Shown piece after piece: positions 62,754 to 64,000 of a stretch of 64,000 bases of DNA. Under the pieces are notes generated by a model, which saw only the letters and a list, made by a program, of their open reading frames with translations, did no database searches and was not told where the DNA came from. The DNA is from Amycolatopsis acidiphila (GTDB taxonomy: Bacteria; Actinomycetota; Actinomycetes; Mycobacteriales; Pseudonocardiaceae). Numbering within the stretch: position 1 is the first letter of the stretch; every line of letters starts with the position of its first letter. Made by a program: the position numbers and the translations under genes. The DNA is taken from contig NZ_CP090063.1 of assembly GCF_021391495.1 (NCBI RefSeq), positions 1,178,001 to 1,242,000 on the forward strand, in the 5' to 3' direction.

Positions 62754-63590
62754 TCACCTTTTCGGTCGCAGCGGGGTGACCGGGGGTGCGGCGGCGGTCG
62801 CCAGGGTGTCGGTGTCGATGCCGAAATGCTCGGCGAATCCGTGTTTTCCGGCGTCGGTGACGGTCAGTGCGCGTGGCGCCCCTTTGGTTTTGCGACGCAA
62901 CCATTCCAGTTCCTCGAAACGGTTCAGCAGCGCGGCTCCCGCGGTTCCGCCGAGGTGATGCCGTTGCTCGGTCCAGTCGACGCAGTACGCGACCAGGCGC
63001 CGCCGCTTCCGCGAGTCGACGGCCGCCGGCAGGTGCACGCCCAGCTCGGTGAACAGCACGTGGCCGGGCTCGGTGAGTTCGTAGTCGACGTCCTTGCCGG
63101 GCGCGGAAAGGCGGTCGTGGCGGGCGTGGGCCGGCCGGTGCACCCCGTCCCCACCCCGCACGGCGTCCTTGTCCAGCAGGGACTGCATGACGGCCACCCC
63201 GAGATGTCCCGCCAGGTGGTCGTAACAGCTGCGGGCCAGGCGCATCGCCCGCGCCCTGGTGTCCGCGCGCAGCGAGCGGACGGGCCGGATCGGGGAGACC
63301 CGGGCTAGTGCCTCGAGCGCGTCGGCCACGCTGCGGGAGGACAGTTCGTAGTAGCGGTGCCGGCCCTGCCGGCGCACGCGCAGCAGGCCTCCGTCCACCA
63401 GTTTCGTGAGGTGGGCGCTCGCGGTGGACGGCGAGACGCCTGCTTCGCTCGCGAGCATCGACATCGGCAGAGCGTGCCTGTCCAGCAGGGCCACCAGCAT
63501 CGCCGACCGGGCCGGATGCCCGATCAGTTCGGCGGGCACGCTGAAGTCGATGTCACCGCCGGCGGCGATCGATTCACGGCTCGTACTCAT
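62754..63590 (-). CDS. ArsR-type HTH regulator with a long C-terminal domain
   Basis: 278 residues, ATG 63590. Winged helix: FSVPAELIGHPARSAMLVAL, SEAGVSPSTASAHLTKLVDG and GLLRVRRQGRHRYYELSS. The rest (YDHLAGHLGVAVMQSLLDKD, YCVDWTEQRHHLGG, RALTVTDAGKHGF) is the C-terminal region found in many actinobacterial ArsR-like regulators. No metal-binding Cys cluster is seen, so the signal is probably not a metal. Confidence 0.85.
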   Translation of the reverse strand: MSTSRESIAAGGDIDFSVPAELIGHPARSAMLVALLDRHALPMSMLASEAGVSPSTASAHLTKLVDGGLLRVRRQGRHRYYELSSRSVADALEALARVSPIRPVRSLRADTRARAMRLARSCYDHLAGHLGVAVMQSLLDKDAVRGGDGVHRPAHARHDRLSAPGKDVDYELTEPGHVLFTELGVHLPAAVDSRKRRRLVAYCVDWTEQRHHLGGTAGAALLNRFEELEWLRRKTKGAPRALTVTDAGKHGFAEHFGIDTDTLATAAAPPVTPLRPKR

Positions 63591-63754
63591 GATTCGACCG
63601 TAACGCCGGAACATTTCGCCGGCAGGCGAAGCGTGCCTGGCAGCGCATTTCGGCAAATACGGAATCCGCGGTATGTCCGTATGGGGGAAGACTCGTTTCG
63701 TCTCCGGGCGAAAAGGCGGGCCTCTAGCGTCGCTGTCGAACCTGGTGAACAGCA

Positions 63755-63860
63755 CGAGGGAGGGTTGCTCCGGGTCAGGCCGAGGGGCAGAAGACGCTAC
63801 TGCGAGCTCGCCTCGCTGGAGGCCTTCGGTGTCGTCCTGCCCTGGTCGTCAGCGACGTCG
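63755..63860 (+). other. possible winged-helix gene fragment
   Basis: One frame reads GGLLRVRPRGRRRYCELASL, much like the wing of the ArsR-type gene on the other strand (GLLRVRRQGRHRYYELSS). No start or complete domain surrounds it. It may be a remnant of a second regulator; chance is not excluded. Nothing else is visible in 63591-63953. Confidence 0.25.
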
Positions 63861-63953
63861 GGCGGGCCGGGTGCGGGCAGGCGTTCGGCATCGACGTTCC
63901 CGGCCTGCTCGCCCGGGCGGGCCACCTGGTTCACGACGGAAAGGAGCTTCGTC

Positions 63954-64000
63954 ATGGCCGCACGCAACGGACTGACCATCACCGCGGTGGGGGACGTGTT
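63954..64000 (+). CDS. start of a gene cut by the window edge
   Basis: ATG 63954 with AAAGGAG eight bases ahead, then AARNGLTITAVGDV to the edge. The opening strand ITAVGDV resembles the start of CapA-type and related metallophosphatase-fold proteins, but 15 residues are too few to name it. Confidence 0.4.
   Translation, partial: MAARNGLTITAVGDV

Noticed and set aside
1..64000. CRISPR arrays, tRNA/rRNA genes or prophage
   Set aside because: No regularly spaced repeats, no cloverleaf or rRNA-like stretches and no phage structural genes were noticed by eye; a tRNAscan or Infernal run would be decisive.

Overview
This is a high-GC actinomycete chromosome segment, most like the Pseudonocardiaceae (Amycolatopsis/Pseudonocardia type). 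The evidence is the GTG/TTG starts, the mce operon, TetR-rich catabolic operons, an AfsR-like regulator and actinobacterial IS3/IS5 remnants. The family is an inference and I cannot name the species.

Layout. (1) 1-6.7 kb: the 5' end of a soluble di-iron monooxygenase alpha subunit (mimA/prmA type, minus strand) with its divergent GAF/AAA+/Fis activator. A graveyard follows: an acyl-CoA carboxylase remnant, a broken HTH gene, the right half of an IS3 element, a double-headed TetR regulator, and decayed SDR and crotonase genes. (2) 7.2-17.9 kb: a complete mce lipid-import operon (yrbEA, yrbEB, mceA-F and two Mce-associated membrane proteins) closed by a strong hairpin. (3) 18-28.3 kb: a TetR gene divergent from an operon of SDR, SCP2-like protein, P450, the Mce ATPase MceG, an ECF sigma factor, acyl-CoA synthetase and aldehyde dehydrogenase. 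A second TetR and a 3Fe-4S ferredoxin plus reductase follow. A motif CATAATC-N5-TATGTTAG (or a close variant) precedes the mce, SDR and ferredoxin operons, so import, activation and P450 oxidation of one lipid-like substrate look co-regulated. (4) 28.4-43.7 kb: a decayed IS3 element, then a six-gene minus-strand beta-oxidation operon (thiolase, FadB-type bifunctional enzyme, SDR, acyl-CoA dehydrogenase, PaaG-like isomerase, NTF2-like protein). Divergent to it are a second double-TetR gene and further crotonase/acyl-CoA synthetase genes. A shared 18-bp operator CTAGT-N8-ACTAG lies at both promoters. Several genes at the right end are frameshifted or cut by another IS3 remnant.

(5) 43.9-48.4 kb: a DHFR-like reductase gene, then a ruined glycopeptide-resistance locus. 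vanH is split by an IS5-family element but is otherwise intact. vanA is truncated and fused to the end of a VanR-like receiver fragment. A VanY-type carboxypeptidase follows. vanH and vanY sit behind two copies of the same ~155-bp promoter/leader. (6) 48.7-64 kb: ordinary accessory genes: a TetR/small ORF/GNAT operon, an XRE regulator, a CPBP protease, a NarL-type two-component system, a P450, a DrrAB-type exporter with a DUF4097 protein, a 1050-residue AfsR/BTAD regulator, an MFS-TetR deletion fusion, an ArsR-like regulator and the start of a gene at the right edge.

In outline, the core is an intact uptake-and-degradation island for a hydrophobic substrate. Its borders have been rebuilt repeatedly by insertion sequences, deletions and promoter duplications. 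The substrate is not visible from sequence: no steroid-ring genes (kstD, kshA, hsa) are in the window.
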